From JADLHS01 sp964561105 (GTDB lineage Bacteria; Verrucomicrobiota; Verrucomicrobiia; Limisphaerales; JADLHS01), in the NCBI GenBank assembly GCA_964561105.1, contig CAZLOH010000002.1:62001-126000 (forward strand): DNA of 64,000 nucleotides. Reading direction: 5' to 3'. The position numbers and the translations under genes were made by a program. Under the pieces are notes generated by a model. It saw only the letters and a list, made by a program, of their open reading frames with translations. It had not been told where the DNA came from and did no database searches. Below, in pieces: positions 27,005 to 35,375 of the stretch; the stretch's first letter is position 1; each line of letters begins with the position of its first letter.

Positions 27005-27235
27005 GAACCGTCCCCTCACCCTGCCCTCTCCCCATCGGATGGGGAGAGGGTGGCCGAAGGCCGGGTGAGGGGTTTTGGTGCGGTTCATGGCCCCGATGCG
27101 CGTCCATTGTTGGAGGTCGAAGCTCCCACGATCCTTCCCGCCGTACCTGCGTAGCGCCGAGGTCACGAGGCGAACACCGTTGCGCAGCCGTCTTTCCGCC
27201 TCCTCATGTCGGCGGCTACGGTGCCGGGGTTCATC
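27005..27235 (-). repeat. about 230-bp dispersed repeat, inverted copy of 14559-14786
   Basis: Reverse complement of the element embedded in the O-antigen-ligase-like gene, including the CCTCACCC/GGGGAGAGGG palindrome (27010-27072). The distal half is more diverged. This copy lies between genes. Confidence 0.75.
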
Positions 27236-27503
27236 GCGCGAATTTCGTTTCGGGGAATTCTCACCCTCCACCGCGGCAGGAAACATTCTGGCGTTCACCG
27301 CTTCACTGCGTTGAACGTCCATGTTGAGTTCTTCGCCTTTTTTCGGTGGAACTGAAACACCTTTACTTCATCGTCAGCTCTCATACCGGTCGAATCAGGA
27401 CAGACGAATTGCTGGATGCTTGCTGCGCCGTCCTGACGCCCGCCGGTCCAGGATTGCGACGACCGTGCGCGGCGCGTATTCTGACCGAAGAACGCTTCAA
27501 GCG

Positions 27504-28037
27504 ATGAAGGAACACATCTTACTCGATCACGACCACTCCGAGATGTCGGAACTGCTGGCCGAATTTTTCCGGGCCGTTGACCGGCAAGAACCGGGACGGG
27601 GCATCGAAATGCTCGACCTGTTCTGGGCGCGTCTGGCCGTTCACATCCGTGCGGAGCATCTGCACTTGTTTCCGACTCTCCTCCGCCCGCCCGAAGCGGC
27701 GGAACGCGCGGCCGGCGCTCCCGCGCCGGAGACGATCCAGCAGACGACCGACACGCTGCGCCAGGATCATGATTTTTTCATGACCGAGATTTTCGCGATC
27801 CTCAAACGGCTCCGGAAACTGCCGGAGCGCGCAAGCGAGCAGGTAACCGCCGCGACTTTCCAAACTGTGCGGGAGCGGATGCAGGTCGTGAGCGACCGGT
27901 TGCGAAACCACAACGAGCGCGAGGAAACGCAAGTTTACCGCTGGGCGGAAGCGCTGCTGCCGCCCGCGGCCCTGACGACTTTGAACCATCACATGCGGCA
28001 AGAACTGGCCAACCTGCCCGCCCGTTTCCGCGGATAA
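27504..28037 (+). CDS. hemerythrin-like (HHE) domain protein
   Basis: A 177-residue all-helical protein from ATG 27504; upstream open sequence is repeat DNA. Metal-ligand candidates occur in the expected order for two HHE units: HILLDHDH at the N-terminus, VHIRAEHLHLFP (about 50-61), RQDHDFF (about 87-93) and RNHNEREE (about 138-145). Such proteins bind a di-iron centre and sense or carry oxygen or nitric oxide. There is no fused regulatory domain and the neighbours are unrelated. Confidence 0.8.
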   Translation: MKEHILLDHDHSEMSELLAEFFRAVDRQEPGRGIEMLDLFWARLAVHIRAEHLHLFPTLLRPPEAAERAAGAPAPETIQQTTDTLRQDHDFFMTEIFAILKRLRKLPERASEQVTAATFQTVRERMQVVSDRLRNHNEREETQVYRWAEALLPPAALTTLNHHMRQELANLPARFRG

Positions 28038-28079
28038 CGGCATCTGGCCGACCGGCGTAGCGGAGGGAGCGCCCAGGCG

Positions 28080-28205
28080 GTGCGGCGGCTTTCGCCACCG
28101 ATGCGATTTGAAATGTTGCATCTGCAATCAAGCGCAGCGTGGTGGGTGGCCGACCAACCCCGGCGCGGCGCCGCTAGATTCCTTCACACCGTTTGTGCGG
28201 GACAT
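28080..28205 (-). repeat. partial cassette repeat unit at the left end of the minus-strand array
   Basis: Read on the minus strand it starts GTCCCGCACAAACGGTGTGA, then AGGAATCTAGC and GCCACCCACCACGCTGCGCTTG. This is the opening third of the unit seen in full at 62518, 61012, 31446 and 29967. It follows the membrane protein gene at 28233-28571. Confidence 0.7.
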
Positions 28206-28232
28206 CGGGCGGGTTCGTTTTATTTAGAAGAA

Positions 28233-28571
28233 CTATCGAGCGCCGATGCCTGTCAACTTCACCATCACCGCGCAGATAGCTACTGCCACGAAATAGCCGC
28301 CGACTGCGAAAAGAACAATTCGTTTCAGCGGCCATTTTCGCATACTGAGAGTGATGATTGCGGCGATTGCCGGAAACTGAAGCACAACCAAGAACAAGCC
28401 TGTCAGTTCTCGTCCCGGAATTACCCAATACAGCAAGAAGGCGAAGGGAAACCACCAAATGGTAGCTGTAGCCGGGCCTTCTTTAGGAGGCAGGCCGTAT
28501 CGAAATCCGACCACCGTAGCCGCAATGGCGAGCAGCCAGAGCATGACTACTACAAGTCTGCGCTGCCGCAT
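28233..28571 (-). CDS. small four-helix membrane protein (candidate orphan immunity protein)
   Basis: A 112-residue protein starting MRQRRLVVVMLWLL, with GGAGA about 5 bases upstream of the ATG at 28571. Four hydrophobic segments fill almost the whole chain, with a short polar loop (LPPKEGPATAT) after the first. No family recognised. Like the other small membrane genes in this array it is followed directly by a copy of the cassette repeat unit, which suggests an immunity gene whose toxin is missing. That role is inferred from position only. Confidence 0.5.
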   Translation of the reverse strand: MRQRRLVVVMLWLLAIAATVVGFRYGLPPKEGPATATIWWFPFAFLLYWVIPGRELTGLFLVVLQFPAIAAIITLSMRKWPLKRIVLFAVGGYFVAVAICAVMVKLTGIGAR

Positions 28572-28889
28572 CGTGTCTCCAGGTAAAGATGGCGCAGCCT
28601 CCATATCAAATGAACGGACGCTTTGGCGTGAAGACCAGTTCGCATCTGAACCGCTGGCAGCCATTTTCTTTGAGAGCTTTTGCCTGCCGGTCGAGTTTGC
28701 TTGCGGTGCTCGGGCTGAATGTCTTGAGTGTGTTCATGCGAACCGGCGGCGATGGTTCAATTCAACTCCAGACTCAGCGCGTTGGCAACCGCGAACCACG
28801 CCAAACACGCGAACAGCTTCAAGCTCCGCAGCGGCAGGAGCGCAAATGCTGTGCGGGCGGCCCTCGCCGCTTCTGTGATTTGAGGTTTT
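28572..28889. other. region without a recognised gene inside the minus-strand array
   Basis: This occupies the place where a toxin ORF would be expected before the 28233-28571 gene. On the minus strand a hydrophobic stretch (LKLFACLAWFAVANALSLEL) runs into a stop near 28755, and a 43-residue open frame follows at 28737-28606. Neither resembles a known protein. Possibly the debris of a deleted cassette. Confidence 0.35.
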
Positions 28890-28980
28890 GTTTCCGCCCT
28901 CAAGCGCAACGCGGTGGATGGCCGACTCACTCCGGCGCGCCGCTAGATTCCTTCTCACCGCTTGTGCGGGACAGCCGAGC
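28890..28980 (-). repeat. partial cassette repeat unit
   Basis: Minus-strand reading: GTCCCGCACAAGCGGTGAGA, AGGAATCTAGC, then CCGCGTTGCGCTTGAGGGCG. It is the same opening as the full units and lies just after the stop of the 29000-29329 gene. Confidence 0.7.
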
Positions 28981-28999
28981 GGGTTTGAACAATTCAGCC

Positions 29000-29329
29000 T
29001 CAATGAAAATAGGTGGATTGTCCCGTGCAGACCCAAACGCCGTTCGATGATTGAAAATCATAATTATGCATCAGCGTGAACACTTCGAGTTTTCCAACCC
29101 CATTGCTGCTTGTCTTCGTTACAACTCGACACTGTTTGTCAGCCGTGCCGACACCACGGAGATATGTCCGGATGAACCATACGTCTCGCCACCCAACTGG
29201 CCCAGTAATTTGGGCCTTGTCGAGGAGTCGAGATTTCAGGCTTCTTGATATTGGAGAAAGCAACACGACAGCGGCCAGCATCGACGTGGCCACGACGACA
29301 AGCGCTATTTTTTGGGCGGATTTACACAT
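29000..29329 (-). CDS. small membrane-anchored protein, candidate immunity protein for the adjacent HEMHH toxin-like ORF
   Basis: A 109-residue protein with one N-terminal membrane helix (ALVVVATSMLAAVVLL, about 9-24) and a small beta-rich domain. Its start overlaps the end of the toxin-like gene by 25 bp. It is similar to the protein at 60644-60979: both have a W-x-DV segment after the anchor, a central KxCxV, a VFTL strand and a late GxW. No known family recognised. The immunity role is inferred from overlap and position. Confidence 0.55.
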   Translation of the reverse strand: MCKSAQKIALVVVATSMLAAVVLLSPISRSLKSRLLDKAQITGPVGWRDVWFIRTYLRGVGTADKQCRVVTKTSSNGVGKLEVFTLMHNYDFQSSNGVWVCTGQSTYFH

Positions 29330-30096
29330 TGGTTAAAAGCCGTCTTGGCCGCGTCACTTGCCTGCTTTGAAGTAGCCACATCTTGGTTGGCTGCGTTGAT
29401 TGATTGCGTGACCTTGGCGTTCGACGCGTCCAGGTATTCGTCGATGTCAAACTGTATGTTGTCCCTGATTGCCTCGGCATGCAGGAGGTCAAATTTGGCA
29501 ACCGCGTATCGGTAAAAGAGCGGTTTACACTTGTCCTTGCAGCAAAGCTGGTAGTTGTCGAACTCGCCCTCGAAATCCAAGAGCTTTCCATTGTAAATCG
29601 AAACATGGTGCATTTCGTGTTCGATCAAATACTGATATGCGCCTGTCCGAGACGCAGCGTTCTCCCACGGGTCAACGCGAAGGTGAATTTCATACTTCGC
29701 AGTGGTCGTCATGTGATACGTTAAGCTTTCCTTGCCGTTGTAGTTGATGTCTTTGTCAAATTGCGTGTTCTTCGTGTAAGCCCCAGAGGGTTTTCCGTCC
29801 AATGTGGTAAATTGAGGCCCGCTTTCGTTGAAAGACCACTGGATTGAATGAGTCAGGAGGCCCAAAGAGTCGCATCGTCTCACTGGGTCGTTACCGACAA
29901 AACCATAGAGGTTTGCTCCACCGTCCTCTCCGATGGGCTCGCGGCTGAGCCATTCTCTGATACGAACTTGGTCGCGCCTCCGGCAGGAGGGGTGACGGCG
30001 GGGCGGTGTAGCTGTAATTCGCCCGGCCCGATGGGCGTTTCCGCAGCCGGGGCTGATTTCATCGCGTCGTTGTAGTTGTATTCGCATCGCGCTCAC
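29305..30096 (-). CDS. RHS-tail toxin-like ORF with zincin (HEMHH) C-terminal domain
   Basis: 263 residues from GTG 30096 (ATG at 30087 is an alternative). Residues 1-45 are Arg-rich and nearly identical in four ORFs of this window because they are encoded by the repeat unit. Residues 49-80 carry an RHS-core tail motif: WLSREPIGED then GGANLYGFVGNDP and SLGL. The rest is specific to this cassette and includes a HExxH zinc-protease motif, YLIEHEMHHVS (His160, Glu161, His164). RHS proteins with variable C-terminal domains are polymorphic toxins; here the large RHS shell is absent. The variable part is visibly richer in A/T than neighbouring genes, hinting at transfer. Confidence 0.6.
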   Translation of the reverse strand: MSAMRIQLQRRDEISPGCGNAHRAGRITATPPRRHPSCRRRDQVRIREWLSREPIGEDGGANLYGFVGNDPVRRCDSLGLLTHSIQWSFNESGPQFTTLDGKPSGAYTKNTQFDKDINYNGKESLTYHMTTTAKYEIHLRVDPWENAASRTGAYQYLIEHEMHHVSIYNGKLLDFEGEFDNYQLCCKDKCKPLFYRYAVAKFDLLHAEAIRDNIQFDIDEYLDASNAKVTQSINAANQDVATSKQASDAAKTAFNQCVNPPKK

Positions 30097-30395
30097 GCCT
30101 TCATTCCACCCAGTGAACGATGGGACTTAATCACGCTCCAAACTTCCCGGCAACCTCAAACGAACATGAATTTCCGAAGCCGCCGGTGGGTGGGGCGAGC
30201 GTACTCGCGAGCTGAATTCGGCCGCGATTTCAACCCTCGGCGGCTCGTCAGTAGCCTCGCCCCACCTTCTGAAACCAGTTCCCGCATGATCTGCAGAACA
30301 CCCTGCGTCCCCGGCGAGCGGCCAGTCCTCGCCGCATCTGCGATCTGCAATTTTGCATCTGCACTCGGGCACAGTGTGGTGAGGCCAAACCGACG
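29967..30395 (-). repeat. cassette repeat unit D
   Basis: Minus-strand copy of the conserved unit separating the cassettes at 30.4 and 30.1 kb. It contains the nested inverted repeat at 30189-30266 (arms GGTGGGGCGAG / CTCGCCCCACC) and runs into the first 45 codons of the toxin-like ORF at 29305-30096. Its opening part (30360-30400) is altered relative to the other copies. Confidence 0.75.
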
Positions 30396-30413
30396 TAGCG
30401 GAGGGGCAGCCGC

Positions 30414-30776
30414 TCACCTGCCGGGCGGATTCGTTGGAGTCTCGATAAAGCCAGTGCCCGAAAGCTGGAAATGCAGCGTGATGACGTGATTCGGTGCGGT
30501 AGTTGCAATGATGGAGAACACCTTCTGAGTTTCATCAACAACGACGAATGTGTGATTTGAAATCCAGTCGCCAAAGACAGCATCGGTCAATTCAGCGGTT
30601 GTGGTTGGAAAACGATTGTTTGCGTCGTAGAACGAAGCGACGTTTTTGGCATACATCCGGGCAAATGCGGTCGCAGACCCATCCTGAACTCGCGTCGCGT
30701 TCTGTCGAAAATGGATCACCAAGCCGGCTGCGAGCAGCAATACCAAAGCCAAGATGGACAGCAGCGCCGCCTTCAT
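30414..30776 (-). CDS. small membrane-anchored protein, candidate immunity protein
   Basis: A 120-residue protein from ATG 30776 (MKAALLSILALVLLLAAGLV). It overlaps the stop of the upstream Cys-rich toxin-like gene as ATGA, which implies coupled translation. One N-terminal helix is followed by a domain with YDANNRFPTT, reminiscent of the beta-strand layout of type II pseudopilin-like minor proteins, and a hydrophobic strand near HVITLHFQLSG. No family recognised. Immunity role inferred from the overlap and from the repeat unit that follows. Confidence 0.55.
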   Translation of the reverse strand: MKAALLSILALVLLLAAGLVIHFRQNATRVQDGSATAFARMYAKNVASFYDANNRFPTTTAELTDAVFGDWISNHTFVVVDETQKVFSIIATTAPNHVITLHFQLSGTGFIETPTNPPGR

Positions 30777-31567
30777 AACTTGACCTCGATGCACTTCTTG
30801 CCGTGAACCGGAACGGGTACAGGCCAATCCAATGTTCCCAAATCCAAAACCGCCCCGATGCAAATGCTGCCGATATACTTTGCCCAATCGCCAGCCCCGC
30901 CCTCTGGGTAGGGGTCTTGTTCGTCAAAGTCCCACTTGTCTGAAACTTCCAAACAAATTTGCGCTCGGTTTGAACAACAGTCGGCAATCCCCGAAATTGT
31001 CCTGGTGTGCCCACCAAGAAACCACGCTTCGCATTCAGCGCCTGCAGACGTAAAAGTCTCGTAGGCAATCTGCTCCATTGCCATTCCACCTGGTCGGAAT
31101 TTTCTGCACCGTTGCGTGAGCATTTCCAGCATCTGTTTGATGTCCTTTGCGTTTTGGCCAGAATTCATCATCGAGTCCATGACATCTGAAGGGATTTCGC
31201 AGGTCACACCGCTGCCGGATCGCCACCGCCTCAACAATTCGACGAACACATCGCAACCAGTCTTGCGAATTGGATAGTTAGGCACACCATTGCAGCTTTT
31301 CGGCATGATACCGTAGCCGCAGAATTGTTTGCCCAATTTGTCGTAATGATTGACCCCGTCATTCGCCGCAAACTCATACAGATTCCGTGATCCTCGTTCG
31401 CCGATGGGGTCTCTGTTTAGCCATTCTCTGGCAAAGCGGCCATCGGGCCTCCGGCAGAAAGGATGACGGCGGTGGGGTGTAACTGTAATTCGCCCGGCCC
31501 GATGGGCGTTTCCGCAGCCGGGACTGATTTCATCGCGTCGGTGTAGTTGTAATTGCATTGCGATCAC
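30773..31567 (-). CDS. RHS-tail toxin-like ORF with Cys-rich unknown C-terminal domain
   Basis: 264 residues from GTG 31567 (ATG 31558 alternative). It shares the repeat-encoded N-terminus with the other cassettes, then the RHS-tail motif WLNRDPIGERGSRNLYEF. The variable region (from about residue 80) contains 11 cysteines, including an adjacent DCC pair, and matches no family I recognise. Cysteine richness would suit a protein folded outside the cytoplasm. It is coupled by ATGA to the membrane protein at 30414-30776. Toxin activity is inferred from architecture only. Confidence 0.5.
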   Translation of the reverse strand: MIAMQLQLHRRDEISPGCGNAHRAGRITVTPHRRHPFCRRPDGRFAREWLNRDPIGERGSRNLYEFAANDGVNHYDKLGKQFCGYGIMPKSCNGVPNYPIRKTGCDVFVELLRRWRSGSGVTCEIPSDVMDSMMNSGQNAKDIKQMLEMLTQRCRKFRPGGMAMEQIAYETFTSAGAECEAWFLGGHTRTISGIADCCSNRAQICLEVSDKWDFDEQDPYPEGGAGDWAKYIGSICIGAVLDLGTLDWPVPVPVHGKKCIEVKL

Positions 31568-31917
31568 GCCTTCCTTCCACCAAGTGAACGATTGACTTAA
31601 TCACGCTCCAAACTTCCCGGCAACCTCAAACGAACATGAATTTCAGAAGCCGCCGGTGGGTGGGGCGAGCGTACTCGCGAGCTGAATTCGGCCGCGATTT
31701 CAACCCTCGGCGGCTCGTCAGTAGCCTCGCCCCACCTTCTGAAGCCAGTTCCCGCATGATCTGCAGAAGACTCTGCGCCCCCCGGCGATGCGGCCAGTCC
31801 TCGTCGCATCCGCGATTTGCAATTTTGCATCTGCCCTCAAGCGCCGCGTGGTGGCTGGCCGACCTGCTATCGAGCCGGCGAGCCAGATTCCTTACACCAT
31901 TTGTGCGGGACACCGAG
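31446..31917 (-). repeat. cassette repeat unit E
   Basis: Minus-strand copy of the conserved unit: GTCCCGCACAAATGGTGTAA at its start (near 31909), nested inverted repeat at 31659-31736, AAGGAAGG just before the GTG of the downstream toxin-like ORF, and the shared 5' coding stretch. It fills the 31568-31949 gap, which holds no other gene. Confidence 0.8.
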
Positions 31918-31949
31918 ATAAATTTGCCGGGCTGATAGGCGGTGCATAA

Positions 31950-32369
31950 TTATGGTTTCAGTTCCGTCCCGTAGTATCGAACGGTTTTGGCATCACATAC
32001 CACCAGACCTGCGTCGAGGCACTGGAAGCTGATTACGAAGCAGGTGATTTCGCCACCTATCTTCACACCCTTGTTGAAAAGCCGATTAGACTCCGCTTCG
32101 TATCGCCAGTTCTCCCCAAACCGGATGCCGCCATCCGAACTCACATGCGCATTCTCCAATTTGATCTCCCGCATTGCCGATTGGAGCATGGCATCGTGAA
32201 CTGCATTTTTGGACAAATAATCGCCCACGGCATCACAAATCTCTTTCGCTCTCACCTCAGCAGTTTGTCGCTTGGATTGTTGCTTGCCGGCACATCCGGC
32301 CATCGTCATCGTCGCCAGTAGCATAGCGACTACGGATCGCGAGAAACGGAATAGATTCAAACGCATCAT
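31950..32369 (-). CDS. small lipoprotein, candidate orphan immunity protein
   Basis: A 139-residue protein from the ATG at 32369 (a second ATG follows immediately), with GGAAGTG upstream. The signal peptide ends in a lipobox, TMAGC (cysteine near residue 25). The mature part has a charged helix and then beta strands (RFGENWRYEAESN, EITCFVISF). No family recognised. It is followed by repeat unit E, like the other array members, but no toxin-like ORF precedes it. An exported lipoprotein would be suited to neutralise a toxin acting in the periplasm; this is inference. Confidence 0.5.
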   Translation of the reverse strand: MMRLNLFRFSRSVVAMLLATMTMAGCAGKQQSKRQTAEVRAKEICDAVGDYLSKNAVHDAMLQSAMREIKLENAHVSSDGGIRFGENWRYEAESNRLFNKGVKIGGEITCFVISFQCLDAGLVVCDAKTVRYYGTELKP

Positions 32370-32478
32370 GGACACTTCCAATCTGTTTCGAGCCGCGGCT
32401 CGGCCCGGCGGAGAAAGCGGCGGCAGGCTCGCCGCACTCCAAAGCACCGGCGCGCGACCCAATCAAACAGGAACGGTC

Positions 32479-35274
32479 TCACGGTGATCTGGCCGGATGC
32501 GCGTCCACGTTGAAATCGTCCAGATAGAAAACGGACTTCCGCGTGGCGTCGCTGGTGAGGCCAATCCAGGTGAGCGACTTGAATTTGGCGCTGACGAAGG
32601 CGAGGTCGGTGAATGTGCGCGGGGGCGCGTTGGGGGTGGTGACTTTCAACTGCCACCGGCCATTGCCAGCCGGGCCAAGACCGGCGGTGACATCGAAGCG
32701 AATCCATTCACTGAGCGGCAGTTTCATTACGTCCCGGTCGCCGAGCAAGAGCTTGCCGTCGTGCAGTCGGAATTGCGTGCCGGTCTGGTAGGCGGCCTGG
32801 CTCCAATCGCGCCACTCGAAGTTCACTTCCGCCCCCGGTTCAAGGCGCACGGCGAAGGTATTTTGCACCAAGCCCTGGTGACACTCCAACCGGGCGCAGA
32901 GGTGCGGCAGCCAGACTTCCCGCAAACCGGGCGCATCGGTAAGTTTGACGCTGTGCCGGCCCGTCGCGGCGGTTTCATCCGTAACCAGGATGGAGTCGCC
33001 CCGGCCGTCCACGTGCAACTCGAAACCCGCCGGCGGTTTGCCCGTCGGATCGTGCTCAAAGTTCGCATGGATTGGAGCAAACGAGGGCGGCGGTTGAATT
33101 TCCAGGGGCGGGTAACTCACGCGGGTGGCTTCGGTCCGCCAGGCGGCATCGCCATAGACGCCGGCTTGCGTGTAATCGAACGGCTTGAATCCGAGTTTCA
33201 GCGCGGGTGAATCCGGCCGGAGATGGAAGTCGCGCGCGGCGGCGTTCACGAACAACGGATCGGCGATCAGGCTGCCCAATTCGCGGCCGGGAACCGCCCA
33301 GGCCGGTCGCGCGGTCCCGGCGACGGCGTTGGTGGGTGGTTTGACCGGCGTGTGTTGCCATTCCGCAAGCGTCTTGCCAACGAACGTGACGGGGAAGCCG
33401 CCCGCGTTCCAGTAACAATTGCTCCGGGTGAGCTGGCGGTTGTTCGCCCACGGTCCGGCCAGCGTCGGGCTTTGATTGGTCCAATAGACGAGGTTGTGCT
33501 CGAACGTGAAGGACAGGTGATCCTCCACGCGCGTGAGCTGCAATTGTTGCTCCAGGCTGTCCACGAGAATGTTGTTGCGCAAAATGTTCGCCTGGCCGTA
33601 GTGCTGGTGGAAACTGCCGGTCTTGGTGGCATAGACCAGGTTGTTTTCAAACAGAATGCCCGAGCTGCCTTCATCGGTGTAGAGTCCCCAGCCGCCGTAC
33701 GAGTAGGAATAGACGTCGTGAAAAACATTGCCGCGCACCACCGTGCCCTCGGAGGGGCCGAGCGTGTAAATGCCGCCCATGTCGCTGAGCAACCCCCAGC
33801 CGAGATGGTGGACATGATTGAAGGAAATGTCGTTGCGCTTGCAGTTGCTCGCCGCGTAACCCCAGCGCCAGCCAACGCTGATGCCGGTGTAAAACAGATC
33901 GGCAATTTCATTGTGCGTCACCCGGTTGTCCGGGCTGAACCCAATCCACACCCCGACCGCGCAGGGAAAAATGGCGCCGCCATGCCGGATGATGTTGTTG
34001 TCAATGGTGAGGTGGCTCGTTTCAGCGGCGGCGTCCGCCGGAATTTGTGTTTCGCCGATGCGCACGCCGCCCGCGCCGAAATCCTCGAGCCGGCAATGGC
34101 GCACCACGTTGTCGCGACAGCCATGACGAAACCAGATGCCGTAGGTGCCGACGTGGCTGAACGCGCAATCCTCGAAGACAATCTGCCGGGCGTCATCGGC
34201 CATGACCACGGCGTCAATGGTGCTTGCCGCCTGGGCCGGCTCGAAGCCGCCGGGCGGCGTCAACCATTGCGCGTGGGCAAACGCCAGTCCCTTGAAGGTC
34301 AGATGTTCGACGAGCTTGCCGGCGGCGGAATCGCCTTTCAGCACGATGAATTTTTCCGCCACGGGCGCCACCACTTCCGCGTTGCTCAACTGTTCACCGG
34401 CGCGCGGTTGATAGTAAAGCGTTCCGTCCCGGCTCAAAAACCACTCGCCCGGCGCATCCAGAAAGCGGAGCGCGTTCTCGAAGATGAATTGCGAGTCCCT
34501 GCGCCACGGATTCCACGGCTTCATGCCTTCGCCGCTGGTGACGAGGGATTGTTCCGCCTCGTTGATGCTGTCCACGAAGCGGCGCGTCACGTCCCAGTTG
34601 TGATAGACCACCAGGTTCAGGTCCTTGAGTTCGTTCGCGGTCAGCCCCGTGATGGCCCGGAAGTCGTCCGGGCGGAACGTCACGATTTGGCGCGTGGTCA
34701 ACACCTGGCCGTCGGCCCGGCGGGTGAGCGGTTCTTCGCGAACGTCCAGCAGGTGAAACCGGAATTGGTTTGGCGTGCGCGCGCGGGTGGCGCGGCGGCC
34801 ATTGATCCAGAGCTGTTCAAAATACCAGCGCCCGGCGGCGACGTCGGGGAGGTGCGTTTGCCAGACACCGTTGGTGCCCGGCCGCCAGCCTTGAATAATC
34901 CGGCCGCCGCTGAAGACCGGATGGGCGCCCGGGGCGGCCTTGTACGTGATCGGCGCCTGCGCGCTGCCGCTGTCTGCGGGAGACAACGTGAGGGGCGCAG
35001 TGATCGGGTAGCGGCCCTCGGCCACCACGACCTGGATTGGCTCGGTCAACGGCCCCGCTTGTTTCATTTTTCGGATGGCATCGCGCGCGCCCGTGAGCGA
35101 GGCCAGCGGTCCGTCAGTGCCGGCCGGATTGGGCCGCTCGAGCCGGCCCGACCAGGCGTCGTTACCATTCGGCGCGAGGTGAAGTTCCCGCGCCGGAGCG
35201 GTCGGTGCGATCAACAGGAGCAACCCCAGCAAGACGGTTGGGACGCCGGGGATTCGCCAGTGGGATTTTGCCAT
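32479..35274 (-). CDS. secreted right-handed beta-helix protein (possible glycoside hydrolase)
   Basis: 931 residues from ATG 35274, with a signal peptide (PTVLLGLLLLIAPTAPA). After LAPNGNDAWSG, typical of pectate-lyase-like secreted proteins, comes the insertion containing QLWINGRRATRARTPN. Parallel beta-helix coils follow from about 330 to 620 (repeating NxxxH/FENN patterns such as GILFENNLVY and ILRNNILVDS). A jelly-roll-like domain occupies the last 200 residues. The layout resembles GH141-type and other polysaccharide-active beta-helix enzymes, but I cannot identify catalytic residues. Expected to act on plant or algal polysaccharide outside the cell. Confidence 0.7.
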   Translation of the reverse strand: MAKSHWRIPGVPTVLLGLLLLIAPTAPARELHLAPNGNDAWSGRLERPNPAGTDGPLASLTGARDAIRKMKQAGPLTEPIQVVVAEGRYPITAPLTLSPADSGSAQAPITYKAAPGAHPVFSGGRIIQGWRPGTNGVWQTHLPDVAAGRWYFEQLWINGRRATRARTPNQFRFHLLDVREEPLTRRADGQVLTTRQIVTFRPDDFRAITGLTANELKDLNLVVYHNWDVTRRFVDSINEAEQSLVTSGEGMKPWNPWRRDSQFIFENALRFLDAPGEWFLSRDGTLYYQPRAGEQLSNAEVVAPVAEKFIVLKGDSAAGKLVEHLTFKGLAFAHAQWLTPPGGFEPAQAASTIDAVVMADDARQIVFEDCAFSHVGTYGIWFRHGCRDNVVRHCRLEDFGAGGVRIGETQIPADAAAETSHLTIDNNIIRHGGAIFPCAVGVWIGFSPDNRVTHNEIADLFYTGISVGWRWGYAASNCKRNDISFNHVHHLGWGLLSDMGGIYTLGPSEGTVVRGNVFHDVYSYSYGGWGLYTDEGSSGILFENNLVYATKTGSFHQHYGQANILRNNILVDSLEQQLQLTRVEDHLSFTFEHNLVYWTNQSPTLAGPWANNRQLTRSNCYWNAGGFPVTFVGKTLAEWQHTPVKPPTNAVAGTARPAWAVPGRELGSLIADPLFVNAAARDFHLRPDSPALKLGFKPFDYTQAGVYGDAAWRTEATRVSYPPLEIQPPPSFAPIHANFEHDPTGKPPAGFELHVDGRGDSILVTDETAATGRHSVKLTDAPGLREVWLPHLCARLECHQGLVQNTFAVRLEPGAEVNFEWRDWSQAAYQTGTQFRLHDGKLLLGDRDVMKLPLSEWIRFDVTAGLGPAGNGRWQLKVTTPNAPPRTFTDLAFVSAKFKSLTWIGLTSDATRKSVFYLDDFNVDAHPARSP

Positions 35275-35375
35275 CACCGCGCCATTAGAAATCGCGACTT
35301 GCTTTCATTCAAGCCTGGCGTGTGGACAAAAAATCCGCGCTGGCCAGCCGGCGATGGGTCGGATAGTAACAAGGC

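Larger units (their letters stand above)
26691..27503. other. repeat-filled intergenic region
   Basis: An 810-bp gap between tadA and the hemerythrin-like gene. It contains the dispersed repeats listed at 26894-26943 and 27005-27235; the rest (27236-27503) shows no convincing gene. Open frames here are translations of repeats. Confidence 0.6.

Noticed and set aside
28606..28737. 43-codon ORF on the minus strand before the 28233-28571 gene
   Set aside because: Too short, weak start context and no recognised motif.
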